Assembly (NCBI GenBank): GCA_031270395.1
Contig: JAISXU010000023.1
Span: forward strand, 1 to 33,166
Length of the DNA: 33,166 bases
Source: Oscillospiraceae bacterium
Lineage (GTDB): Bacteria; Bacillota; Clostridia; Oscillospirales; Oscillospiraceae
Direction of reading: 5' to 3'
Shown: positions 23,606 to 31,673 of the stretch, piece by piece
Layout: the number at the start of each line of letters is the position of its first letter
How positions within the stretch are numbered: position 1 is the first letter of the stretch
Program-made: the position numbers and the translations under genes
The notes under the pieces: model-generated
Database searches by the model: none
Told to the model about the DNA's origin: nothing
The model's input: only the letters and a program-made list of their open reading frames with translations

Positions 23606-24922
23606 TCACGCGCTGTACTCGAACGTGTTTGCGTCCTCGTCTCCTACGGACGCCCACAGCAGCTCTGTGGAATACGCCGCGAGCTGCGCCGGAGCGCCCG
23701 GCGTGACGCCGCTCCGGTTCCGGCGGGCGCCGCCGCGTCCTCCGCCGTTCGATTTGGAGTTCGCGCCGAAGCTGTCGTATTCGCCGCCGCTGACGCCGGC
23801 GTAGACCACGTCCACGCGCTCAATCTTTACGCCCTTGCCGCTGAGATTTTCAACGAGCGCGGCTATCTGCCCGTCTATCATGCCCTTGACGTCGCGGTCG
23901 GACGCGCTTATTCTCACGCTCACGCCGCCGTCGGTCATGCTCAGATTCAGCGTGACGCGTCCGAGATATTCCGGCTTGAGCTCCACCGACATGGTGCTGA
24001 CGCCGTCCTCGCGCATGACCTCCAGCTTCTCTACCATAGTGTCAAACAGATTTTCGCGCGTCGCCGGCAGACGCTCCGCCGAGACAGTCTTCATCTGCTC
24101 CGCCGCGGCTACCTTTTCGGGCGCCACATCCACCGGCGTTTCAGCCGGAAGCGCCCAGCTCTGGCTTTGCCGCTCGTCGTCGCGCTGCTCATCGCCGCCG
24201 GATTTCGCCTTTTGGCCCTCCGCACTCCGCGTGGGAGCGGGGACGGACCCGGTCTCCTCGTTTACATTCTCCAAAGGGCACGGTGCGCCGTCACGGATAT
24301 TTACGGGTTCAAGCTCCCGCTCCTCCGGTATTTGACGCTGTGTCCCTGTCTGCATCCTTGCTTGTGGCATCCGTGCCAAATCCTCGCTCGCAATGCCGTC
24401 CGTATCGTCGGCGCGCGCGTGGACGCTGTAGCCGTTATTGTCTTTGCCGTCGTCTTTTTCAGTTCCGTCAATTGCTGTTCCCTCGAGAATGGTAACGAGC
24501 CTTGGAGCGGTGTCTGCGGTGGCGGCGGCGTCGGCGATCTCCGGCCGCGGCTGCGCGGTAACATCCGAAAGCGCGGCGAAATCCGCCGTTTCCGCGGCGA
24601 GCTCCGGCGCGGGCGCCGTGTCGGGTTGCGCCGCGAACAGCGCCGCGAGAACGCTCATGTCTATCTGCTCCGTCTGTTCCGCGATATCGCCGCCGCCGGT
24701 CTCCTCGGGTTCGGCATCATGCTCCGGTTCGGCGTCCGCGACGTCCGCTATGTCCGCGGCGCGCGCCTCCGACAGCGCCTTGACAAAGCCGCTCTCGCTC
24801 CGATCCGGCGATACGCGCGAGTACGCGTCCGTCGCCTGCTCCGGCGCCGCGGCGGCAATCGTCTCCGCGCCCGCCGAGGTCTCCGCCATCCGCATCGCTC
24901 CAATAATATCGATTCCTGTCAT
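23606..24922 (-). CDS. fliK: Flagellar hook-length control protein FliK
   Basis: A 438-aa protein from ATG 24922, which follows AAAGGAGG with ideal spacing (an upstream in-frame start at 24946 does not). The long N-terminal part is low complexity, rich in Ala, Glu, Asp and Thr, as expected for the ruler region. The C-terminal Flg_hook domain (MREDGVSTMSVELKPEYLGRVTLNLSMTDGGVSVRI in pattern) is well preserved and would bind FlhB to switch export specificity. Confidence 0.92.
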   Translation of the reverse strand: MTGIDIIGAMRMAETSAGAETIAAAAPEQATDAYSRVSPDRSESGFVKALSEARAADIADVADAEPEHDAEPEETGGGDIAEQTEQIDMSVLAALFAAQPDTAPAPELAAETADFAALSDVTAQPRPEIADAAATADTAPRLVTILEGTAIDGTEKDDGKDNNGYSVHARADDTDGIASEDLARMPQARMQTGTQRQIPEERELEPVNIRDGAPCPLENVNEETGSVPAPTRSAEGQKAKSGGDEQRDDERQSQSWALPAETPVDVAPEKVAAAEQMKTVSAERLPATRENLFDTMVEKLEVMREDGVSTMSVELKPEYLGRVTLNLSMTDGGVSVRISASDRDVKGMIDGQIAALVENLSGKGVKIERVDVVYAGVSGGEYDSFGANSKSNGGGRGGARRNRSGVTPGAPAQLAAYSTELLWASVGDEDANTFEYSA

Positions 24923-25288
24923 TATATCACCTCCTTTCGTCCTCATGGACTCCGCTAAGCTCGGAGCGTCGTATCGTCCTCACGCGCTACGCTAAGTCTC
25001 GCTTCCGGCTATAGCCGAAAGCTCGCTCGCTTCGCGGTTCGTCCTCTCCGAATCGCAACCGCTACGCTGGGTTACGATTCGGTATTGGACGGGGGACGCG
25101 TTTTCATTTGGGACTCTCCGGGTAGTTCCCGCGCCTTTCCTTCGTAGGGGCGCGCATTGCGCGTCAGTCTGCGGCAGCGCGCGTCTCGCTTCAAATATTT
25201 TGAATATTTGGATGCCCACAGACGCGCAATGCGCGCCCCTACGCTTTGAATGGCGGCTATGCCATTCACGGGGTTCCTGACGGGTCGT
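24923..25288. other. Gap inside the flagellar operon with repeat DNA
   Basis: About 365 nt without a gene, in an operon whose other junctions are short. It contains an inverted repeat at about 25058-25081 (GAATCG.AACC with GGTTACGATTC) and the MITE-like element at 25143-25243. I see no terminator with a T-run on the - strand, so transcription may pass through. Confidence 0.7.
25143..25243. repeat. MITE-like element with 23-bp perfect terminal inverted repeats
   Basis: The left end (25143-25165, beginning CGTAGGGGCGCGC) is the exact reverse complement of the right end (25221-25243). A second palindrome lies inside: CAAATATT and AATATTTG around TTG. The flanking triplet CTT occurs on both outer sides (25140-25142 and 25244-25246), a possible 3-bp target duplication. 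No transposase is inside, so it would be non-autonomous. Confidence 0.75.
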
Positions 25289-26050
25289 TTATTTTATCAG
25301 CAGCGCCTCTGTCACGGCGGCGGCAAACTGTCTGTCCATCGCCTCCAGTATGGGCGCGGCGTTTTTTTCCGCCATGTAGTAGAGGATCGCCGCCGCGTCG
25401 TTTACGGTGTAGAGCTCCGCCATTATCTCCGCCGCCGCCGCCGATTCCATCGCGGCGTATGTCTTTCCCAGCGACTCCATGTCCTCGATCTCCTGCGGAC
25501 TCAAGCCCAGCCAGTAGCCGGGCGCGCCCACGCTATTCTGCTCCGTCTGCTCCTCCCGGGCCTCCAACAGCGCCTCTCTGCGCTCCAGCTCAAGCCGCAG
25601 CGCCTCCAGACGCTCGTCCTCCGCCACGGCGTCCTGACGCTGCGTTTCCAGCTCCGCGACGCCGGCGGCGAGCGCCGCCTCCCGCCGGGTCAGATCGACG
25701 TATTCCGGGTCGAGTGAATCCACAAGCTCAATAATGGCCGTCCGGAAGCCCCACTGGTCAAACTCGATGACGACGAACACGAACGCGGCCAAAGCCGCCG
25801 CAAGCAGTACGGCCGCCGCGATTATGATTATGAGCTTGCGCTTCCCGCGCTTTCGTCCTTGCCGCGCCCCCGCGGCTTTTTTGTCCTTGCCGCGTCTCGG
25901 CGTCCGCGCGGCGCGTTTCCCGCCGGGCGTCTTCCGCTGCGCGTCTCCGGGCGCCGGCGGCGCTCCGGGCGGCGGCGCGTTTCTCGGAGCCGCCGGCGCT
26001 CCCGCCGGCGCCGCTTGTGATCCCGCCGTCTGTCTTACTTCCTCCGCCAC
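25289..26050 (-). CDS. ylxF: YlxF/MotE-like flagellar protein with MgtE-N-type domain
   Basis: A 253-aa protein at the position of ylxF in Firmicutes flagellar operons, between fliJ and fliK. The N-terminus (1-72) is an Ala/Pro-rich then Lys/Arg-rich cytoplasmic region, unusually long. A membrane segment follows at about 73-95, then a coiled coil at about 120-170, and a C-terminal MgtE N-domain-like helical repeat (LGKTYAAMESAAAAEIMAELYTVNDAAAILYYMAEKNAAPILEAM in pattern). The start is GTG 26050, sharing one base with the fliJ stop. MotE in other bacteria chaperones the MotA/MotB-type stator; function here is inferred. Confidence 0.82.
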   Translation of the reverse strand: MAEEVRQTAGSQAAPAGAPAAPRNAPPPGAPPAPGDAQRKTPGGKRAARTPRRGKDKKAAGARQGRKRGKRKLIIIIAAAVLLAAALAAFVFVVIEFDQWGFRTAIIELVDSLDPEYVDLTRREAALAAGVAELETQRQDAVAEDERLEALRLELERREALLEAREEQTEQNSVGAPGYWLGLSPQEIEDMESLGKTYAAMESAAAAEIMAELYTVNDAAAILYYMAEKNAAPILEAMDRQFAAAVTEALLIK

Positions 26051-26499
26051 TATACACCCTCACTAATCACGTCGAATGAGACGATATCTCCGACGTTTTT
26101 CTCGTCCTCGGCTCTCATTTGAGTCATATACTCCGTGTACTGCCGCTCGCGCAGCTTCTTGTACACCTTCAGCTCTCTCATCGTGGCGAGCAGCGCGGCC
26201 TCGCGCTTGCCGACCTCCGCAGTCATGTGCTCTATTTCCGCGGCGAGCTCTGCTCTGGCGGAGCGGACGTCCGTAAAAAATCTGTCGTACCGCATGAGCT
26301 GTTCCGCGTCCGCCGCTCCGCCGCGCAGTTCGGCGGCGCGCGTCTGTCTGCTGCTCTCAAACGCCTCCGCGAGCTCGCCGTCCCGCCTGTACAGCTCCCG
26401 CAAGGCGTTTTGCGCCTCCTTAAGCTCCGCGCGCTGCAGCTTTTCGACCGTCCTCTTATAGCGCTCGACCGACTCCAGCGTGAATTTGAATTTTTTCGT
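26050..26499 (-). CDS. fliJ: Flagellar FliJ protein, apparent ACG start
   Basis: A 149-aa coiled-coil protein of the export ATPase complex (central stalk and chaperone escort). Reading from position 26499 gives KKFKFTLESVERYKRTVEKL, the expected FliJ N-terminus. The codon before it is ACG (complement of 26497-26499), at good distance from GGAGGTG. In frame, the next codon upstream of the ribosome site is the fliI stop, and no ATG, GTG or TTG exists before Leu at 26403. That later start would remove 32 conserved residues. Either ACG is used as start, or an ATG has mutated or been misread. The rest is highly charged and helical, as usual. Confidence 0.85.
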   Translation of the reverse strand, partial: TKKFKFTLESVERYKRTVEKLQRAELKEAQNALRELYRRDGELAEAFESSRQTRAAELRGGAADAEQLMRYDRFFTDVRSARAELAAEIEHMTAEVGKREAALLATMRELKVYKKLRERQYTEYMTQMRAEDEKNVGDIVSFDVISEGV

Positions 26500-26505
26500 G
26501 GTACG

Positions 26506-27846
26506 TCACCTCCGGCCCGGGGATTGATCATCTTCCCCGACAATAGCCGCCATCAGCTCCTGTGTCTCCGCGTATGTGCATTTATCGGAGACGCCCTGAC
26601 GGAGGAAATCCTGTATCAGCGGGTGCAACTCCACCGCCCTGTCTATCTCGGGGTTGGCGCCCCGCCTGTACGCGCCGATGTTTATGAGATCCTCTGCCTC
26701 GCCGTAGACCGCCATCATATGCTTCATCTGTCCGGCAAGCCGCATGTGCCGCTCGCTCACGACGTCGGGCATTATGCGGCTCACGCTGCCCAGCACGTCG
26801 ATGGGCGGGTAGTGGTTGCTGTTGGCTATCGCGCGCGAGAGCATGATATGTCCGTCGAGTATGCCGCGCACCGTATCCGACACCGGCTCGTTCATGTCGT
26901 CGCCTTCCACCAAAACCGTATACAGCCCGGTTATCGAGCCCTTGTCGGACATGCCGGAGCGCTCCAGCAGACGCGGCATTACGGTGTACATCGACGGGGG
27001 AAAGCCCCGCGATACGGGCGGCTCGCCTCCGGCCATGCCTATCTCGCGCTGTGCCATGGCAAAGCGCGTCAGGGAGTCCATCAGGAGCAGAACGTGCTTG
27101 CCCCTGTCCCTGAAATACTCAGCCATCGCCGTGCCCGCCATAGCGGACTTCAATCTCAGCAGGGCAGGCTGGTCGGACGTGGCGACGATGAGCACCGATT
27201 TTGCCAGACCTTCCTCGCCCAGGTCTTTTTCGACGAAATCGCGCACCTCACGGCCGCGCTCGCCCACGAGCACTATCACATTGACGTCCGCCACGGCGTT
27301 TCTCGACATCATGCCGAGCAGGGTGCTCTTTCCGACGCCGGAGCCCGCGAATATGCCCAGCCTCTGCCCCCTGCCGACCGTAAGAAGGCCGTCGATGGAT
27401 TTTATTCCCAGCGGCATCGGCTCCGCGATGCGCTCCCTCACCATAGGGTTCCGTGGCGCCGCGTCCACGGGATACCACGCGTCCGGCGCGGGCGGCGGGA
27501 GATCGTCGAGCGGATTGCCGAGCGCGCCCAGTATGCGTCCGAGAAAGCTCTCCCCAACGGGTATGCGAAGCGACTCGTCGGAGTATACCACGAGACTGCC
27601 GAGTCCGGCGCCTCCTAAATTGTCAAAGGGCATGAGCTGCGCGAGACCGTCCTTAAAGCCCACTATCTCCGCCGTCACCGATTTGTCGCCGCGGACGGAG
27701 TACACCTCGCACAGATCTCCGATTCTCGCGTTGGGCGCCGTGGCCTCCACCGCGAGCCCCACGATCTTCGTCACACGCCCGCAGTATTCGAGCGTATCAG
27801 TCGACGCCAGCGTCTCGAGACATCTGTCAAGCTCTATGTAACTCAT
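26506..27846 (-). CDS. fliI: Flagellum-specific ATP synthase FliI
   Basis: A 446-aa hexameric ATPase that energises flagellar type III export. Walker A is GIFAGSGVGKSTLL. VLVGERGREVRDF and the Walker B-type LLLMDSLTRFAMAQREIG follow, with GGEPPVSRGFPPSMYTVMPRLLERSG before the catalytic core end. The N-terminal beta-barrel is as in the family. ATG overlaps the fliH stop (ATGA). The stop codon lies within the fliJ ribosome binding site. Confidence 0.96.
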   Translation of the reverse strand: MSYIELDRCLETLASTDTLEYCGRVTKIVGLAVEATAPNARIGDLCEVYSVRGDKSVTAEIVGFKDGLAQLMPFDNLGGAGLGSLVVYSDESLRIPVGESFLGRILGALGNPLDDLPPPAPDAWYPVDAAPRNPMVRERIAEPMPLGIKSIDGLLTVGRGQRLGIFAGSGVGKSTLLGMMSRNAVADVNVIVLVGERGREVRDFVEKDLGEEGLAKSVLIVATSDQPALLRLKSAMAGTAMAEYFRDRGKHVLLLMDSLTRFAMAQREIGMAGGEPPVSRGFPPSMYTVMPRLLERSGMSDKGSITGLYTVLVEGDDMNEPVSDTVRGILDGHIMLSRAIANSNHYPPIDVLGSVSRIMPDVVSERHMRLAGQMKHMMAVYGEAEDLINIGAYRRGANPEIDRAVELHPLIQDFLRQGVSDKCTYAETQELMAAIVGEDDQSPGRR

Positions 27847-28616
27847 AGCGCTCCCAATCTCTCAAACGCCGACATGACGCGCCGCAGCTGCGTGTCCGGC
27901 CCGGCGTTGACCGTCGCGTCGTCGGAATCTATTATGAGCTCCGTCTGCCCGAGAGAGGCGTTTTTTACGATCAGGGCGGGGATGTCCTTTCCGTTCACGT
28001 TAAAAACCGCGCTCCCCGACGGGAAGAAGCGCTCATAGTCGGACTCGCTGACGGTGAGCGTCAGCTTGCCCTCCGGCTGCAATTTTTCGAGCGCGCCCCC
28101 AATAAGAGCTTCAAAGAATGTATCGTATTTTTCGTAGGATAAGTTAATTATTTTTTTTACAATTTCAAAAACAAGGGGTCTGATTTCATCCTTTACGCCC
28201 TTAAATTCATTCAGCGCGGTCTCGCGCGCCGCAAAGAATTCGGAGAGTACGCGCTCAACGGCGGTCTTGTTCTCCGCCGCAATGGACTCAAATTCCTCCG
28301 CCGCCTTCCTGTCGCCCTCGATGTGGCCCTCCAGAAAGCCCTCGTTGTACGCCTTCTGGCGTATTTCACCGGCCTGCGCCCGGGCGTCCTCCAGCATACG
28401 CGCGGCCTCGGTCTCGGCTTCGGCGATTATCACGCCGGCGCGCTCCCGCGCCGATTCGACGTCGTCTATCTGATCGTCTTCCTGTTCCGGCGCGGACTCG
28501 CCGCCGGGTTCCGGTACGCCGGACTCCGCGCCGGCGTCAAGCTCCTCGTCCCACTCCGGCGGCGGAGTGTACGGCGAGACGCTCAGCCGCACCTTTTCGC
28601 GTTTGACCTTAAACAA
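27843..28616 (-). CDS. fliH: Flagellar assembly protein FliH
   Basis: A 257-aa regulator and peripheral stalk of FliI. After a Pro/Glu-rich start, residues of about 55-130 form a long charged coiled coil (ARERAGVIIAEAETEAARMLEDARAQAGEIRQKAYNEGFLEGHIEG in pattern, with the FliH-typical GxxxG run). The C-terminal domain resembles the V/F-type ATPase stalk subunit E/delta. The start is TTG 28616, inside the end of fliG (8-nt overlap). A short run of lower-GC sequence occurs near 28110-28220. Confidence 0.9.
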   Translation of the reverse strand: MFKVKREKVRLSVSPYTPPPEWDEELDAGAESGVPEPGGESAPEQEDDQIDDVESARERAGVIIAEAETEAARMLEDARAQAGEIRQKAYNEGFLEGHIEGDRKAAEEFESIAAENKTAVERVLSEFFAARETALNEFKGVKDEIRPLVFEIVKKIINLSYEKYDTFFEALIGGALEKLQPEGKLTLTVSESDYERFFPSGSAVFNVNGKDIPALIVKNASLGQTELIIDSDDATVNAGPDTQLRRVMSAFERLGAL

Positions 28617-29616
28617 TCATATCGTCCCCCTCCCCGCGGGCGACGACAATCTCCCCGTCGTCCTCGAGCTTGCGCACGACGCTCACTATGCGCTGCTGCG
28701 CGTCCTCCACGTCGCGCACCCTGACGGGGCCCATCACATCCATGTCGTCCTGTATCATCTCCTGCATACGCTTGGATATGTTGGTGAATATGATCTTTTT
28801 TACGTCGTCCGTGGCCATTTTCAGCGCAATGGCGAGGTCGGCGTTGTTGATATCGCGCAGCACCCTCTGCACGGCCTGACCGCTCAGCTTGGACAAATCC
28901 TCGAACACGAACAGATTGTTCCTGATCTCGTCGGCGAGGACGCTGTCTTTCTCGTCGAGTATTTCGAGGATGCTCTTTTCGGAGCTCCTGTCGAGCGAGT
29001 TTATAATCTCGACGATGACGTTCAGCCCGCCCGCCTGTATCTGATCCGTGTAGCCCATGGACGATATTTTGCGCTCCAGCACGCGCTCCGCTTCCCTTAT
29101 GTAGTCGGGCGAGGCGTTGCCCATGCCGGCGATGCGGCGTATGATCTCCGCCTGACGCTCCGACGGCAATGCGGCTATTATCTGGGCGGACTGCTTGGGG
29201 TCGATGTACGAAAGCACGAGCGCTATCGTCTGCGGATGCTCGTTATGTATCACGTTGAGTATCTGCTCGGCGTCGGCTCGCCTTATAAAATCGAACGGGC
29301 GTACCTGAAGGGACGACGTGAGTCTGCGTATAAGCTCATCCGCGCGCTCCGAGCCCATCGCGCTCTCCAACAGCTCGCGAGCGTAGTCGATGCCGCCCTC
29401 CTGGAGGAACTTGTTGGCAAGGCACATCTCGTAGAACTCGCCTATTACCTTTTCGCGCGTATCCGAATCCACCTTGCGAAGCATCGCTATGCTCATCGTC
29501 ATAGACTCCACTTCGTCCTCGTTGAGGTGCTTGTAAAGCTGCGCGGAATACTCCTTACCGATGCTGACAAGTAACACCGCGGCCTTTTCGGCCGACGTCA
29601 GCCCGTGATCCGCCAT
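28609..29616 (-). CDS. fliG: Flagellar motor switch protein FliG
   Basis: A 335-aa rotor protein joining the MS ring to the C-ring and contacting MotA. It has the N-terminal domain (LTSAEKAAVLLVSIGKEYSAQLYKHL in pattern), the middle-domain EHPQTIALVLSYIDPKQSAQIIAALP, and the C-terminal torque helix region (FVFEDLSKLSGQAVQRVLRDI, then DDVKKIIFTNISKRM). The charged residues for MotA contact appear present. The gap to fliF is 22 nt. Confidence 0.96.
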   Translation of the reverse strand: MADHGLTSAEKAAVLLVSIGKEYSAQLYKHLNEDEVESMTMSIAMLRKVDSDTREKVIGEFYEMCLANKFLQEGGIDYARELLESAMGSERADELIRRLTSSLQVRPFDFIRRADAEQILNVIHNEHPQTIALVLSYIDPKQSAQIIAALPSERQAEIIRRIAGMGNASPDYIREAERVLERKISSMGYTDQIQAGGLNVIVEIINSLDRSSEKSILEILDEKDSVLADEIRNNLFVFEDLSKLSGQAVQRVLRDINNADLAIALKMATDDVKKIIFTNISKRMQEMIQDDMDVMGPVRVRDVEDAQQRIVSVVRKLEDDGEIVVARGEGDDMIV

Positions 29617-29638
29617 TGGATATCATCACTTCCGATCT

Positions 29639-31303
29639 TTATTGCTCATCCGTGAGCCAACCGCGCAGAATAGACGCCACGGCCTCCGGGTTTGCCTTTA
29701 TCATCTTTTCAAGCTGCACTACCGTCTCGGGCGGCGGAGCGCCCACCGTGACGGTCTCCTCCTCCTGCGCCTGTCCGATCGTCGCCATATCCTCGCTCCC
29801 GTACTCTCCCGGACCGTAATCGTCGTCCCCGCCGACTATATAGTCGATGCCGCCCGCCGCCGCGGGCTCCGGTTCCGGCGCCGGTTTTTTGAACAGTGAC
29901 CTGATCAGCGCCAATATCAGAATGACGAGAATGAGCGCTGTCGCGCATATTATACCCGTCTGTATGAGCTCCTGCAGCTTGTAGCGGTTGAGCGCTTCAT
30001 CTTGGGCGTCCTGAGCCTCCCGGAAGGGATTTGTCTCCAGCTCCTGGAACGGCATCCGCTCGACCGAGACGTATTCGACCGACGTGCCGATAGCGCCCGC
30101 GACAAGATTGCGGACGTTCTCAGTGTAATCCTCCTGCACCGACGTGCTGTCGAGAAGTACGGCTATGGACAGATATTGTATCGAGCCCTTCGCTTTTTCT
30201 ATCTGCGTTGTGACCTTATTCATCTCGTAGTTGGCCTCGCGGAGTATCTTTCTGTACGTCTCGCCCTCTTCCAGATCGCCGTATGGGTACGTTATGGTTC
30301 CGTCGATGTCCTCTTCGGAGCCCATACCGTTGGTGTCCGTTCCGGGCACGCCGCCCGCCGCCCCGTCCGCGCGCGCGATTTCGTACAGCTCCGACGCGCT
30401 TATCCACAGCCCCTGCTCCTCGCCCTCTACCGGCGGAGCGAACTCTACCGACTCCGAGACCTCGCTGTCAAAATCCAGTGTCACGCTGACCTCCGCGCGC
30501 ACCCTGCCGGCGCCGAACACGGGGGTGAGCAGATTGACTACCTGATTTGCCAACTCGTGGCGCATACTCGTCTCAAGAAACCGCTGCGTGGTGATATTCG
30601 CGGCCTCGCCCTCGCCCTCGGCCAGAGGGTCGTCCGACAGCAAATACACATTCAGCGACGCGTCCACGACGCTCACGTTTTCCAGCTTAAGTCCCGCGAC
30701 GGCGTTTACCGCGATGCTCGCTATCGCGCTCGCCTCCGCCGACGTCAGAAGCTCGCCGTTTTTTGTCTCGAGCATGATGGCGGCGCTCGCGTCCTGCTCC
30801 TCATCCGGGCGTATAAACGCGGACTCCTTCGCGGGACTGAGCAGCACGTAGCAGTCCTTGATTTTATCAGATCGCTTTATTGTGGCGCGCAGCATTTCCT
30901 GCTTCTGGAGTACGGAATACTCCTGCTGCTGGAGATCGGTCACGCTGAAGCCGGACATCTCCGCGAGCAGCGAATAGTCAAACCCTCCGGACTGATACCC
31001 CGCGGCCGAGAGCGTCATGCGCAGCTCCGAAACGCGGTCGGCCGGCACGAGCAGAGTGCCCGTCCCCTGCGCCTTTACGTCGACGCCCATCTCCTGGAGG
31101 GCGGCGTACATCTGCGCGGCTTCCTCCTGTGGCAGTCCGGTGTACAGCAGCTCGTACTTCGTCCTGTTGAGCGCCAGCGACAGGGTGACGGCGAGCGCCA
31201 CGACGATTACCGCCAGCACGGCCAGCCTGATCCTCTGACCTTTATTGAGGCCCTTGAAAAATTCACGGATCTGTTTCCACGCGCCGCCAAGGAAATTCTT
31301 CAA
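29639..31303 (-). CDS. fliF: Flagellar MS-ring protein FliF
   Basis: A 554-aa protein from TTG 31303. It forms the MS ring in the membrane. The first membrane helix is at about residues 22-44 and the second near 440-460 (GIICATALILVILILALIRSLF in pattern). YscJ/FliF ring-building motifs lie between (LLYTGLPQEEAAQMYAALQEMGVDVKA, VLLSPAKESAFIRPDEEQDASAAIML). The FliG-binding tail is at the C-terminus. TTG 31303 is preferred over the upstream TTG 31318, since GGAGG then sits 8 nt upstream. First gene of the operon; fliE, flgB and flgC, which often precede it, are absent. Confidence 0.94.
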   Translation of the reverse strand: MKNFLGGAWKQIREFFKGLNKGQRIRLAVLAVIVVALAVTLSLALNRTKYELLYTGLPQEEAAQMYAALQEMGVDVKAQGTGTLLVPADRVSELRMTLSAAGYQSGGFDYSLLAEMSGFSVTDLQQQEYSVLQKQEMLRATIKRSDKIKDCYVLLSPAKESAFIRPDEEQDASAAIMLETKNGELLTSAEASAIASIAVNAVAGLKLENVSVVDASLNVYLLSDDPLAEGEGEAANITTQRFLETSMRHELANQVVNLLTPVFGAGRVRAEVSVTLDFDSEVSESVEFAPPVEGEEQGLWISASELYEIARADGAAGGVPGTDTNGMGSEEDIDGTITYPYGDLEEGETYRKILREANYEMNKVTTQIEKAKGSIQYLSIAVLLDSTSVQEDYTENVRNLVAGAIGTSVEYVSVERMPFQELETNPFREAQDAQDEALNRYKLQELIQTGIICATALILVILILALIRSLFKKPAPEPEPAAAGGIDYIVGGDDDYGPGEYGSEDMATIGQAQEEETVTVGAPPPETVVQLEKMIKANPEAVASILRGWLTDEQ

Positions 31304-31358
31304 TCCCAGTTCCTCCAAAGAGCCGGCAGCAACGCCGCCTCGTTATCACGTATACCCG

Positions 31359-31387
31359 ATACTACCACAAAATAAATTGCGTGGCAA
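31359..31387 (-). promoter_or_regulatory. Promoter of the flagellar operon
   Basis: On the - strand, TTGCCA (complement of 31382-31387), a 17-nt spacer and TAGTAT (complement of 31359-31364), about 56 nt before the fliF start. It looks like a sigma-A promoter. I do not see a sigma-28-type sequence. Confidence 0.65.
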
Positions 31388-31411
31388 GTCCCAAATATGA
31401 TTTATGTTTTA

Positions 31412-31434
31412 TTTTTCGACTTTTTGTCGAAAAA
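31412..31434. other. Symmetrical hairpin upstream of the fliF promoter
   Basis: TTTTTCGAC and GTCGAAAAA around TTTTT. It lies outside the transcribed part of both flanking genes, so it is unlikely to be their terminator. It could be a boundary or protein-binding palindrome. Confidence 0.5.
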
Positions 31435-31445
31435 TGCCCCCCCGA

Positions 31446-31474
31446 TTGCGCCGCGCTCGGCGGAGTGGTATACT
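31446..31474 (+). promoter_or_regulatory. Candidate promoter for the amidohydrolase gene
   Basis: TTGCGC (31446-31451), a 17-nt spacer and TATACT (31469-31474). The -10 box is good and the -35 box poor. Confidence 0.4.
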
Positions 31475-31491
31475 CACGACACGCGGAGCTG

Positions 31492-31540
31492 GACAGCACG
31501 TAAGCGAAGCCGCGATTCACTCGCGGCGAGCGACAAGGAG
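31492..31540 (+). repeat. 49-bp direct repeat, copy 1
   Basis: Identical to 31620-31668 over 49 nt, with 128 nt between equivalent positions. It begins GACAGCACGTAAGCGAAGCC and ends in CGACAAGGAG. The core CCGCGATTCACTCGCGG is a small hairpin. Confidence 0.95.
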
Positions 31541-31619
31541 CGGCGTAGCCGCGAGCCGCGCCCGCAATCGGGGCCCCCGCGCGGCCTGCCGCGTGGGGTG
31601 AGAGGCGCGTTCCCCGTGC

Positions 31620-31668
31620 GACAGCACGTAAGCGAAGCCGCGATTCACTCGCGGCGAGCGACAAGGAG
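31620..31668 (+). repeat. 49-bp direct repeat, copy 2, supplying a ribosome binding site
   Basis: An exact copy of 31492-31540. Its terminal AAGGAG lies 5 nt before the ATG at 31674 and so serves as the ribosome binding site of the amidohydrolase gene. Confidence 0.95.
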
Positions 31669-31673
31669 AATCT

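Larger units (their letters stand above)
31304..31673. other. Divergent intergenic region between fliF and the amidohydrolase gene
   Basis: It holds, left to right: the fliF promoter, a symmetrical A/T-sided hairpin, a weak promoter facing right and a 49-bp direct repeat. Only short unsupported open frames occur. CCCCGATTGCG near 31439 recurs inverted as CGCAATCGGGG near 31562. Confidence 0.7.

Noticed and set aside
26119-27618. 499-codon open frame on the + strand opposite fliJ and fliI
   Set aside because: fliI on the other strand is unmistakable, and the + strand product looks like no protein family and has biased antisense composition.
30002-31375. 457-codon open frame on the + strand opposite fliF
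   Set aside because: A shadow of fliF; it has no ribosome site and an Arg/His-rich composition.
31492-31668. Two 49-bp repeats considered as a CRISPR remnant
   Set aside because: There are only two units, one contains the ribosome site of a gene, and no cas genes are near.
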